Below, piece after piece: positions 1 to 6,540 of a DNA stretch of 16,270 nucleotides (the stretch's first letter is position 1; each line of letters opens with the position of its first letter). Made by a program: the position numbers and the translations under genes. The stretch lies in assembly GCA_034434335.1 (NCBI GenBank), contig DAOTZS010000164.1, positions 1 to 16,270 of the forward strand, in the 5' to 3' direction. The stretch comes from DAOTZS01 sp034434335. GTDB lineage: Bacteria; Chloroflexota; Anaerolineae; CG2-30-64-16. A model generated the notes under the pieces. The model was not told the DNA's origin and ran no database searches. It saw only the letters and a list, made by a program, of their open reading frames with translations.

Positions 1-894
1 ATTGTCCATCGCGGTGCGGGCGCCTACGAGTGTGGGGAAGAGACCGCGCTGCTGACTTCGCTCGAAGGCTACCGCGGCCACCCGCGGCTAAAGCCCCCCT
101 TCCCGGCCGTCGAGGGCCTCTACGGCAAGCCGACCATCGTCAACAACGTCGAGACGATCTCCAACGTACCGCACATCTTGCGCCACGGCGCGGACTGGTA
201 TAAGCAGTGGGGCACCCCCCAGAGCCCGGGCTTCCGCCTCTTCTGCCTGAGCGGCCAGGTGCAACGGCCTGGCCTCTACGAGCTGCCCCATGGCACCACC
301 CTGCGCGAGCTGATCTACGACTATGGCGGCGGGCCCATCGGGGACGCCGGCGAGCTCAAGGCGGTGATCCCGGGCGGCCTCTCGGTACAGCTGCTCGACC
401 CCAGCCAGCTCGATACCCCGCTCGACTACGAGAGCGTGGCCAAAGCCGGCTCGAGCCTGGGTTCGGCCGGGGTCATCGTCATTGGCAAAGACCAGAGCCT
501 GGTAGAGGTGGCCCGTCGCACGCTGGCGTTCTATCGTGAGGAAAGCTGCGGCAAGTGCACCCCCTGTCGCGAGGGCACCGGCTGGCTGGAGAAGATCCTG
601 GAGCGCATTGAGCATGGCCAGGGCCGGCCTGACGACATCGCGTTGATGCTCTACCTGGCGGACATGATCGGTGGCAAGAGCTTTTGCCCCTTCGGCTATG
701 CCGCGGTCTGGGGTCTGCAGAGCAACCTGACCAAGTTCCGCGGCGAGTTCGAGGCAGCCATCGCCGCGGCCAAGGAGAAGCCGGTGATCCCGGTGCGGCC
801 CATCTACCGCCCCGACACGGGTGCGCCATCAGGGGTGACGGAGCCGGCCTTGCCACTGGAGGAGAAGTACAACGCGCCGACGCGACGGCGATAG
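1..894 (+). CDS. nuoF: NADH-quinone oxidoreductase subunit F (5' partial)
   Basis: NuoF is the NADH-oxidising, FMN-binding flavoprotein of complex I; it also holds Fe-S cluster N3 on the cytoplasmic arm. The frame is open from base 1 and encodes the last 297 residues, so the N-terminal part lies outside the window. The first visible residues contain the family motif GAGAYECGEETALL, which lines the FMN/NADH pocket, followed by KPPFPAVEGLYGKPT and VNNVET. The N3 ligands are present as C-x2-C-x2-C (codons at 547, 556 and 565, in ESCGKCTPCREG) and a fourth Cys at codon 685 in KSFCPFG. The protein ends in a Pro/Arg-rich tail that I take to be a lineage-specific extension. An internal ATG at 178 is not the start, because conserved NuoF sequence continues upstream of it. 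The next gene, nuoG, starts 99 bases downstream. Identification is certain; only the start is missing. Confidence 0.97.
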   Translation: MVHRGAGAYECGEETALLTSLEGYRGHPRLKPPFPAVEGLYGKPTIVNNVETISNVPHILRHGADWYKQWGTPQSPGFRLFCLSGQVQRPGLYELPHGTTLRELIYDYGGGPIGDAGELKAVIPGGLSVQLLDPSQLDTPLDYESVAKAGSSLGSAGVIVIGKDQSLVEVARRTLAFYREESCGKCTPCREGTGWLEKILERIEHGQGRPDDIALMLYLADMIGGKSFCPFGYAAVWGLQSNLTKFRGEFEAAIAAAKEKPVIPVRPIYRPDTGAPSGVTEPALPLEEKYNAPTRRR

Positions 895-993
895 CAAAAA
901 GGGCTATGCCAGAATTGGGGCGTATAAAGTAGGTATCATCGTGAGCTTCCTGTCCAGAGCTGCTGGTTAGCAATCACTGTCTGAGGATTCGGT

Positions 994-3609
994 ATGCCCG
1001 ATCAGGTTACCCTGACCATTGACGACGTCAAAGTTACCGTGCCGGCGGGGACGCTGGTGGTGGATGCGGCAAGGGCAGCCGGGATACAGATCCCCGTCTT
1101 CTGCTCGCACCCCAAGCTGGAACCGCTGGGCGCCTGCCGCATGTGTCTGGTGGAGTTCGTGGGACCACGGGGCAGCAAACTCGACACCGCCTGCACCGTG
1201 CGAGTGGCCGAGGGGATGGTCGTGCGCACGAACACGGAGCAGGTCAAGGCCGTGCGCGAGGCTAACCTGGCCTTCATCCTGATCAATCACCCGCTCGACT
1301 GCCCGATCTGCGACAAGGGAGGCGAGTGCCCACTGCAAGATCAGACCATGGAGTACGGGCCCGGTGCCAGCAAGTTCGTCGAGCCAAAGCAGCGCAAGCA
1401 AAAGCATTACCACATCAGCGAGCTGATTCTGCTCGACCAGGAACGCTGTATCCTGTGCTGGCGCTGTATCCGCTACCTCGAAGAGTGGGAGGACAAGCCC
1501 CAGCTCGGCCTCTTCGAGCGCGGGGGCGAGACCATGATAGACATCTTCCCTGGCAAACCGGTGGATGCCAAGACGTCGGGCAATATCATTGAGCTTTGCC
1601 CGGTCGGGGCACTAACCAATCGCGTGGCCCGCTTCCGCTATCGGCCCTGGGAGCTGGCCAAGACCCCCAGCATCTGCAACCATTGCCCGGTGGGGTGCAA
1701 CCTGCGGCTGGATGAGCGCAGCCACGAGCTGCGTCGCATCGTTGCCCGCACGAATCTGGCAGTCAACGACGAGTGGATCTGCGACAAGGGACGTTTTGTC
1801 CATCAGTTCGTTGACCACCCCGAACGGCTGAAGAAGCCGCTGGTGCGAGACGACGGCGTGCTGCGCGAAGCGAGCTGGGATGAGGCTCTTTCGCGCGTCG
1901 TCGAGGGCTTGATGAGGGTGGTGGCTGAGAGCGGAGCGAATGCGGTGGGCGGCGTAGCCTCGCCGCGGGTCAGCAATGAGGCGGCCTATCTTTTGCAGAA
2001 GTTCTTCCGGGCTCTGGTTGGCACTAACAACGTGGACTTCCCTGGCGGCTCGGATGTCTGGGCGCTGCCCACCGGCCTGCCGGCCATCAGCGATATTGCC
2101 CGGAGCGACTTGATTGTCCTGGTGGGCTTTGATCCCAGTGAGGCGGCGCCTTTGCTCGACCTGCACATCAAGCGGGCCGTTCGGCATAATGGCTTGCGGC
2201 TGCTCATTATCCACCCACGACGCATCGAGCTGGCCCGCTATGCGCCCGAAAAGGGGGCCTATCTGCCTGTCCTGCCGGGCAACGAGGCGGCGCTGTTGGC
2301 GCAGCTTGCGGAGCGGGTAGCGCGAATCAAACAACCCCAACCGGCGGCCCCCGGGCCGCGCAGCGCGGCAAGGGGAAGGGGTGAAAGCCAAGCTCCGCAA
2401 CCGGCCATCCCTCCTGAGCTACGAGCGGCCGTGGATCTGTTGGCCGCAGCCAAAGCTCCCCTCTTTCTCTACGGCCCAGAGGCAGCCATGGGAGAGCGCG
2501 GCCGGGCCGTGGTGGCTGCGCTGGCTGGCCTGGCCAACGCACTGGGCCGGGGCGACCGGCTGGCCTATGTAGGCCGTGGCGCCAACGAGCAGGGCTGCCG
2601 CGACATGGGCCTGCTCCCCGATACGCTGCCTGGCTACACAGGCGTGTCAGATGCAGCCGTGCGCGAGCGCCTGGGCAAGCTGTGGGGTGTCCCCCCTCCG
2701 GCCGAGGTCGGCCAAGCTTGGGCTCAGATGGTCGCCGGCGGGGTGAAAGCCTTGTTCGTGGTGGGCGAAAACCCGGCCGCTCAGCCAGCCCTGGCTGCCA
2801 GCCTGCACAAACTCGACTTCCTGGTCGTCCAGGACCTCTTCCTGACCGAAACCGCGCAGCTTGCCGATGTGGTGCTGCCGGCGTGCAGCTTCGCGGAGGC
2901 CGATGGCACCTATACCAACCTGGAGCGCCGCGTCCAGCGCGCGTCAAAAGGTATTCGGCCCGTTAGCGACAGCAGGCCCGACTGGGCAATCCTGGCTGCC
3001 CTGGCTGAAAAATGGCTGGCTGCAGAAGCGGGGGGCGAACCTGCCAGGCCATCTGATCTGCCTGAGTGGAAGCGCAAGAAGCGAGTGAAGGCCAAGGCCG
3101 GTCCCACGCCCAAGCCGTGGAATTACCCCAATGCTCAAGCAGTGCTGGAGGAGATCGGCAGGGCTGTGCCGTTCTACGCGGGGCTACGCTGGGAGGCGCT
3201 GGGCGAGGAGGGCGTGCAGTGGTCGGCAAAGGATGTGAGGTTTCGGAGCGCGGATTTCGGTTCGACCGCGCAATTTCCGATTGTTACCTCACAACCGGGC
3301 ACTTTCCTCGTGGTGAGCAGCCCGCTGCTATGGGATGCTGGTCTGTTCATGCAGTACGCGGCGGAAGCAGTGCGCAAGTTGATACCAGAACCGTTTATCG
3401 CGCTCAACCCGGCCGACCTGGCCGCCGCCAAGCTGGTGGCCGGCAGCCAGGTGACCGTGGCTTCGGCGTACGATACGGTGACGCTGCTCCTGAAAGCCGA
3501 TGCCTCAGTGCAATCTGGGACGGCCTGGATCCCCGCCAACCTGGCCGGCGCGCCCGCCGAAAGATTGGGAGCGGGCCGTGGAGAGGTAGTCAGGGTGACG
3601 ATCAAATAG
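994..3609 (+). CDS. nuoG: NADH-quinone oxidoreductase subunit G
   Basis: NuoG is the large peripheral-arm subunit that carries electrons from NuoF towards NuoI. The 871-aa product shows the full N-terminal ligand set: [2Fe-2S] C37, C48, C51 and C67; the His-ligated [4Fe-4S] H99, C103, C106 and C112; a [4Fe-4S] C152, C155, C158 and C202; and a further cluster C228, C231, C235 and C263 (CNHCPVGC ... WICDKG), corresponding to N7, which only some bacteria keep. The rest is a molybdopterin-oxidoreductase-like domain, degenerate in this family. Residues about 446-474 form a Pro/Ala/Arg/Gly linker encoded by a palindromic insertion (see the repeat at 2332-2387). The ATG at 994 follows TGAGG at about 8 bases, and homology begins directly at this Met. 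A 99-base gap with 8-bp repeats separates it from nuoH. Confidence 0.96.
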   Translation: MPDQVTLTIDDVKVTVPAGTLVVDAARAAGIQIPVFCSHPKLEPLGACRMCLVEFVGPRGSKLDTACTVRVAEGMVVRTNTEQVKAVREANLAFILINHPLDCPICDKGGECPLQDQTMEYGPGASKFVEPKQRKQKHYHISELILLDQERCILCWRCIRYLEEWEDKPQLGLFERGGETMIDIFPGKPVDAKTSGNIIELCPVGALTNRVARFRYRPWELAKTPSICNHCPVGCNLRLDERSHELRRIVARTNLAVNDEWICDKGRFVHQFVDHPERLKKPLVRDDGVLREASWDEALSRVVEGLMRVVAESGANAVGGVASPRVSNEAAYLLQKFFRALVGTNNVDFPGGSDVWALPTGLPAISDIARSDLIVLVGFDPSEAAPLLDLHIKRAVRHNGLRLLIIHPRRIELARYAPEKGAYLPVLPGNEAALLAQLAERVARIKQPQPAAPGPRSAARGRGESQAPQPAIPPELRAAVDLLAAAKAPLFLYGPEAAMGERGRAVVAALAGLANALGRGDRLAYVGRGANEQGCRDMGLLPDTLPGYTGVSDAAVRERLGKLWGVPPPAEVGQAWAQMVAGGVKALFVVGENPAAQPALAASLHKLDFLVVQDLFLTETAQLADVVLPACSFAEADGTYTNLERRVQRASKGIRPVSDSRPDWAILAALAEKWLAAEAGGEPARPSDLPEWKRKKRVKAKAGPTPKPWNYPNAQAVLEEIGRAVPFYAGLRWEALGEEGVQWSAKDVRFRSADFGSTAQFPIVTSQPGTFLVVSSPLLWDAGLFMQYAAEAVRKLIPEPFIALNPADLAAAKLVAGSQVTVASAYDTVTLLLKADASVQSGTAWIPANLAGAPAERLGAGRGEVVRVTIK
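2332..2387. repeat. GC-rich palindromic insertion inside nuoG, in frame
   Basis: This stretch consists of C-runs and G-runs flanking nested palindromes: GGCCC/GGGCC around a 2-base loop at about 2346-2357, and CCGCG-CAG-CGCGG at 2356-2368. It ends in a purine run (AGGGGAAGGGG). It keeps the nuoG frame and encodes a Pro/Ala/Gly/Arg linker between two conserved parts of the molybdopterin-like domain. The composition and palindromy are unlike the surrounding coding sequence and resemble dispersed GC-rich repeats found between genes in Chloroflexota. That resemblance is from memory and untested; no second copy is visible in this window. The boundaries are approximate. Confidence 0.55.
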
Positions 3610-3640
3610 TCGCGTGGCCCACGGATGGCATGTTAGTTTG

Positions 3641-3712
3641 CCTAACCAACTATGGGACTAACCGACTATCGGACTAAGCGACTATCAGACTAACCGACCA
3701 CAGGACTTATGG
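3641..3712. repeat. 8-bp tandem array upstream of and into nuoH
   Basis: About nine imperfect 8-bp units lie head to tail: cctaacca, actatggg, actaaccg, actatcgg, actaagcg, actatcag, actaaccg, accacagg and acttatgg. Alternation of the ACTAACCG and ACTATCGG types gives a 16-bp super-period. The last units contain the nuoH Shine-Dalgarno (AGGA, 3702-3705) and the start codon (3709). The array fills most of the nuoG-nuoH gap. Confidence 0.8.
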
Positions 3713-4740
3713 ACATGGATTGGATCAACCTGGTTCTGATCCCGGCAATCAAATCGGTCATCCTGGTGGTGGTGCTGCTGACCGGCTTCGCCTACCTCAC
3801 CTGGCTAGAGCGCAAGTTGATAGCTCGTTTTCAGATGCGCATTGGGCCCAACCGGGCCTTCAAGTTCGGCCTGGGCCAACCCATTGCCGATGCCTTGAAG
3901 ATGATTTTCAAAGAAGAGATTGTGCCGGGACATGTGGATAAGGTGCTGTATGTGTTGGCACCGGCGCTGGCCATCGCGCCGGCGCTGCTGATTTTCGCCG
4001 TGGTGCCCGTGGGCCCCAGCCTCACCCTGTTCGGCCGGGAGATCCCTCTGGTGGTGGGGGATGTCAACATTGGCCTGCTGTGGGTGCTGGCGATGGCGGG
4101 AGTCGGGACTTATGGCATCATCCTGGGGGGATGGTCGAGCAACAACAAGTATTCGCTGCTCGGCGCGCTGCGCACCAGCTCGCAGATGCTGTCGTACGAG
4201 CTGCCAGGCGGCATCTTGTTGATCGCCATCCTGTTGCTGACCACGCTGGGATCGCCAGATGGCACCGGCACATTGAGCCTGGTGGAGATCGTCAACCTGC
4301 GCCTGCCCTGGTATCTGCGCCTGTGGATGTGGTTGGCTTTCCCCTTCTACTTCATCACGATGCTTGCCGAGACGGGGCGAAAGCCGTTTGACTTTCCTGA
4401 GACAGAGAACGAGCTGGTGGCCGGGTTCCAGACCGAGTACGGGGGGATCAAGTTCGCGCTGTTCTACATGACCGAGTATCTGCACATTTTGGGCGCCAGC
4501 GGCGTGGCGGTGACGCTCTTCTTCGGCGGCTGGCGCGGGCCGTTTGTAGAGCAGTTTCCGCTTTTGGGGCCGCTATACTTCATCGGCAAGGTGCTGGCGA
4601 TGGTTTTCTTGTTTATCTGGGCCAGCGCCAGCGTGCCCCGGCCGCGCTACGATCAGTTGTTGCGCTTCTGTTGGACATTCCTGTTCCCGGTGTCGCTGTT
4701 GTATCTGGCGGCGACGGCGGTGATGGTGGTGGCGCTCTAG
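3709..4740 (+). CDS. nuoH: NADH-quinone oxidoreductase subunit H
   Basis: NuoH is the membrane subunit at the heel of complex I that forms the quinone-access channel together with the peripheral arm. The 343-aa length is typical. Visible family motifs are WLERKLIARFQMRIGPNR followed by FGLGQPIADALKM (the first cytoplasmic loop), and later AETGRKPFDFPETENEL plus EYGGIKFALFYMTEY, the acidic loop near the quinone cavity. Hydrophobic segments are consistent with the usual eight membrane helices. Two starts are possible, ATG at 3709 and ATG at 3715 (MDMDW). The Shine-Dalgarno AGGA at 3702-3705 lies 3 bases from the first and 9 from the second, so the second may be used; this changes the length by two residues only. 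The start region lies within an 8-bp repeat array. It ends in TAG 67 bases before nuoI. Confidence 0.97.
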   Translation: MDMDWINLVLIPAIKSVILVVVLLTGFAYLTWLERKLIARFQMRIGPNRAFKFGLGQPIADALKMIFKEEIVPGHVDKVLYVLAPALAIAPALLIFAVVPVGPSLTLFGREIPLVVGDVNIGLLWVLAMAGVGTYGIILGGWSSNNKYSLLGALRTSSQMLSYELPGGILLIAILLLTTLGSPDGTGTLSLVEIVNLRLPWYLRLWMWLAFPFYFITMLAETGRKPFDFPETENELVAGFQTEYGGIKFALFYMTEYLHILGASGVAVTLFFGGWRGPFVEQFPLLGPLYFIGKVLAMVFLFIWASASVPRPRYDQLLRFCWTFLFPVSLLYLAATAVMVVAL

Positions 4741-4744
4741 ACGG

Positions 4745-4768
4745 GTAGGTTGGTAGATTGGTAGGTTG
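4745..4768. repeat. Three 8-bp units in the nuoH-nuoI gap
   Basis: The units gtaggttg, gtagattg and gtaggttg lie in direct tandem just after the nuoH stop codon. The same GTAGATTG unit recurs in both orientations in the nuoK-nuoL gap. Confidence 0.8.
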
Positions 4769-4795
4769 ATCAGCCAGCATACGAAATACGCAGTA

Positions 4796-4800
4796 GGGAG
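4796..4800 (+). promoter_or_regulatory. Shine-Dalgarno deciding the nuoI start
   Basis: GGGAG lies 7 bases before the ATG at 4808. An in-frame TTG at 4766 would extend the protein by 14 residues, but it falls within the 8-bp repeat array and has no ribosome-binding site, so 4808 is the better start. Confidence 0.75.
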
Positions 4801-4807
4801 TTGTTGC

Positions 4808-5281
4808 ATGTCTAGCGTGGGCACGGTTCTGGAGAGCATTGGTGCCATCGTCCAGGCCATGGGCGTGACGTTGAAGGCACTGCTAAGCAAGCCGCTAACG
4901 GTGCAATATCCCGAGCAGCCGATTGCGGTCTACCCGCGCTTTCGGGCCCGACACGAACTGCGCCGCTATGAGAATGGGCTGGAGCGGTGCATTGGCTGCT
5001 GCCTGTGCGAGGCCGCCTGTCCCACCGGCGCTATCCACGTCGAGGCGGCCGAGAACGACCCGGCCAACCCACACAGTCCCGGCGAACGCTATGCCAAAGT
5101 GTATGAGATCAACCTGATGCGCTGCGTCTTCTGCGGCGACTGCGAGACCGCCTGCCCCGTCGAGGCCATCGTCCTGGGGCACGATTTCGAACTGGCTGTT
5201 TATGATCGCAGCGGCTTTCTGCTCACCAAGGAGCAGTTGTTGAACCCGAAGACCCCGAACGTGGTCGTGAGAGCCGAGTGA
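4808..5281 (+). CDS. nuoI: NADH-quinone oxidoreductase subunit I (2x[4Fe-4S])
   Basis: NuoI carries clusters N6a and N6b and relays electrons from NuoG to the last cluster before quinone. The 157-aa product contains two 8Fe-ferredoxin motifs: C61, C64, C67 and C71-Pro (CIGCCLCEAACP) and C106, C109, C112 and C116-Pro (CVFCGDCETACP). All eight ligands are present, and the pattern matches the family. The N-terminal region carries the amphipathic helix and the short conserved YPEQP...FRARHEL segment before the first cluster. The ATG at 4808 is chosen on its GGGAG site and because homologous sequence begins there. It lies between nuoH and nuoJ, and the 60-base gap to nuoJ shows no strong element. 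Confidence 0.96.
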   Translation: MSSVGTVLESIGAIVQAMGVTLKALLSKPLTVQYPEQPIAVYPRFRARHELRRYENGLERCIGCCLCEAACPTGAIHVEAAENDPANPHSPGERYAKVYEINLMRCVFCGDCETACPVEAIVLGHDFELAVYDRSGFLLTKEQLLNPKTPNVVVRAE

Positions 5282-5332
5282 GGACGACGAAGGAAGACCT
5301 CCTCTCTGAGCTCTGGCCTTTTGTCCCGTTGT

Positions 5333-5336
5333 GAGG
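5333..5336 (+). promoter_or_regulatory. Shine-Dalgarno deciding the nuoJ start
   Basis: GAGG lies 5 bases before the ATG at 5342. An in-frame TTG at 5321 would add seven residues (MSRCEAC) that do not resemble NuoJ, which starts directly with a membrane helix. Confidence 0.65.
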
Positions 5337-5341
5337 CGTGC

Positions 5342-5863
5342 ATGTTCCTTTTTATTGTCTTTGCGCTCATTGCCATCGTTGCCGGCCTGGGCGTGATCCT
5401 GAGCCGCAGGCCGGTGTACAGCGCGCTTTTCCTGCTATTGAACTTTGCGACCCTGGCGGCGATGTACATCATGCTGCAGGCGCAGTTCCTGGCCGCGGCG
5501 CAGATCATCGTCTATGCTGGTGCGATCGTCGTCTTGTTCCTGTTCGTGGTCATGTTGATCGGCGGCGGAGAACTGAACGATGTGCGCGATCCGAACAAGC
5601 CGCTGGCGGCTCGCCTGACCTGGTCGCGCGTGACCGCATTGGTGCTGGCCATCTTGTTGTTGGCAGGGCTGGGTTATGGCCTGCTCACCGGCCAGCTCGC
5701 CATCGCCAGGGGAGATACGGCTGCCTTTGGCCAGGGCAGCGTACAGGCTATCGCCGGCGCTCTCTACACTGATTACCTGTTGCCGTTTGAGCTCACGTCG
5801 GTGTTGCTGCTGGTGGGGATGATCGGCGCCGTGGTGTTGGCAAGACGGCATGAAGAGCTATAA
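5342..5863 (+). CDS. nuoJ: NADH-quinone oxidoreductase subunit J
   Basis: NuoJ is a small membrane subunit of the complex I proton-transfer arm, next to NuoK and NuoA. The 173-aa product starts with a membrane helix (MFLFIVFALIAIVAGL) and contains the typical NuoJ pattern RRPVYSALFLLLNF, then AAAQIIVYAGAIVVLFLFVVML, where the helix with the conserved Tyr and Gly-Ala bends in complex I structures. Five hydrophobic segments are visible. The C-terminus (VLARRHEEL) is also typical. The TAA at 5861-5863 is followed with no gap by the ATG of a small antitoxin-like gene, which breaks the usual close J-K junction. Confidence 0.95.
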   Translation: MFLFIVFALIAIVAGLGVILSRRPVYSALFLLLNFATLAAMYIMLQAQFLAAAQIIVYAGAIVVLFLFVVMLIGGGELNDVRDPNKPLAARLTWSRVTALVLAILLLAGLGYGLLTGQLAIARGDTAAFGQGSVQAIAGALYTDYLLPFELTSVLLLVGMIGAVVLARRHEEL

Positions 5864-6058
5864 ATGACGAGCAAGATGAAGGTCTCTCGCAGTCGGCTCT
5901 TTGGCCTGGCGATGGAAGACTACCTGAGGCGGCAACAAAACCAGGAGTTGCTGGCGCAAATCAACGCAGCCTATGCCGATGAACCGCCCCCGGCAGAAGA
6001 GGCCCTTCGCCGCGCGGCGCGACGCCATCATCGTCGCCTTGTGGAGGGTGAATGGTAA
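5864..6058 (+). CDS. Truncated MazE-like (ribbon-helix-helix) antitoxin between nuoJ and nuoK
   Basis: This 64-aa product is not part of complex I. It reads VSRSRLFGLAMEDYL near the N-terminus, which resembles the second helix of CopG/MazE-type ribbon-helix-helix antitoxins (commonly VSRSELF..AL..YL). A charged linker follows (NQELLAQINAAYADEP), then a C-terminus ending RRLVEGEW, similar to the toxin-binding tails of MazE-like proteins. The first beta strand and helix normally found upstream (about 20 residues) are absent, so the protein is probably N-terminally truncated and unlikely to bind DNA as a normal antitoxin would. The ATG directly abuts the nuoJ stop (TAAATG), so translation could be coupled. 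Its last codons overlap an ATG that begins a MazF-like peptide (6052). The family call is from motif memory. The open frame is certain; the assignment is moderate. Confidence 0.6.
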   Translation: MTSKMKVSRSRLFGLAMEDYLRRQQNQELLAQINAAYADEPPPAEEALRRAARRHHRRLVEGEW

Positions 6059-6105
6059 TCAAGCACGGCATCAAATTGGTTCTTGAGCCGCGCGAGCCAG
6101 GATGA
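6052..6105 (+). pseudogene. MazF-like toxin start remnant (17 codons)
   Basis: The ATG in GAATGGTAA overlaps the antitoxin stop codon by the ATGG...TAA arrangement common in mazEF operons. The frame reads MVIKHGIKLVLEPREPG and then a TGA at 6103. This resembles the MazF N-terminus (MVIK-x-G-[DE]-I-W-x-V-x-L-x-P...) with small deletions, after which the rest of the toxin (about 100 residues) is missing. The nuoK translation signal follows at once. The peptide is short, so the match may be partly fortuitous. The overlap with an antitoxin-like gene is the main support. Confidence 0.45.
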
Positions 6106-6124
6106 GGGAGCATTGGTAGACTTT

Positions 6125-6427
6125 ATGGTTATAACATCTTATTACCTGATCCTCAGCGCAATTCTCTTCACTCTCGGCGTCGTCGGGGTGTTGATCCGGC
6201 GCAATGTGCTGATCATCTTCATGTCGGTGGAGATGATGCTCAACGCGGTCAACCTGACCTTCGCTGCGCTGGCGCAGCACTTCGTGGATCTGAACGGTCA
6301 GATCTTTGTCTTGATGGTCATGGTTGTCGCCGCAGCCGAGGTGGCCGTGGGACTGGCGATCGTGATGACGGTGGTGCGGCATAAGGATACGACGAATATT
6401 GAGGACGTGAATTTGTTGAAGGGGTAG
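6125..6427 (+). CDS. nuoK: NADH-quinone oxidoreductase subunit K
   Basis: NuoK is a three-helix membrane subunit of the proton-translocating arm. The ATG at 6125 gives exactly 100 residues, the usual length. It places the two buried glutamates at E36 (in SVEMMLNAVNL) and E72 (in AAAEVAVGLAI), the same positions as the functionally essential pair in E. coli NuoK. This numbering decides the start against in-frame TTG codons at 6083 and 6113. A purine-rich GAGGGAG at 6104-6110 lies about 14 bases upstream, with GGTAGA nearer, so the ribosome site is not ideal. The decayed toxin-antitoxin segment lies immediately upstream and may have replaced the original leader. Confidence 0.96.
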   Translation: MVITSYYLILSAILFTLGVVGVLIRRNVLIIFMSVEMMLNAVNLTFAALAQHFVDLNGQIFVLMVMVVAAAEVAVGLAIVMTVVRHKDTTNIEDVNLLKG

Positions 6428-6431
6428 ATCG

Positions 6432-6463
6432 GGAAGTTGGGAAAGTGGTAGATTGGTAACTTG
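6432..6463. repeat. Forward 8-bp array in the nuoK-nuoL gap
   Basis: Four units lie in tandem: ggaagttg, ggaaagtg, gtagattg and gtaacttg, starting five bases after the nuoK stop. The unit GTAGATTG is identical to one in the nuoH-nuoI gap. Confidence 0.7.
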
Positions 6464-6510
6464 GTGTTCTGTTTTTCCTGGCCCGTCAATCATAAGGCGA
6501 CCAATCTACC
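6447..6510. repeat. Inverted repeat (11-bp arms) between nuoK and nuoL
   Basis: GGTAGATTGGT at 6447-6457 and its perfect complement ACCAATCTACC at 6500-6510 face each other over a 42-base spacer. The transcript could form a hairpin between the two coding regions. There is no U-run after it, so it does not look like an intrinsic terminator. Possible roles are mRNA processing or stability, or simply a repeat by-product. Confidence 0.65.
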
Positions 6511-6525
6511 AATCCACCAATCTAC
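6502..6525. repeat. Reverse-orientation 8-bp array upstream of nuoL
   Basis: Three units, caatctac, caatccac and caatctac, are the complement of the GTAGATTG-type units at 6432-6463. The nuoL Shine-Dalgarno GGAG (6532-6535) follows directly. Confidence 0.7.
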
Positions 6526-6540
6526 GAAGTTGGAGTTCTT

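Noticed and set aside
895..993. Possible internal promoter in the nuoF-nuoG gap (AT-rich GTATAAAGT stretch)
   Set aside because: No convincing -35 element at proper spacing, and the genes form one operon; the stretch is too weak to call.
1612..2400. Long open frame on the - strand opposite nuoG (262 codons), with similar long antisense frames opposite nuoH, nuoL and nuoM
   Set aside because: These are mirror frames of GC-rich genes whose sense translations carry full family motifs. The antisense products show no recognisable pattern and no ribosome sites.
3641..3712. CRISPR-like repeat array upstream of nuoH
   Set aside because: Units are 8 bp and contiguous, with no spacers and no cas genes.
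5282..5341. Terminator in the nuoI-nuoJ gap (GAGG...CCTC and CCTTTTGTCCC)
   Set aside because: The possible stem is short and imperfect, and termination inside the operon would be unexpected.
6083..6124. N-terminal extension of NuoK from a TTG at 6083
   Set aside because: The extension overlaps toxin remnant sequence. The ATG at 6125 gives the standard 100-aa NuoK with Glu at 36 and 72.
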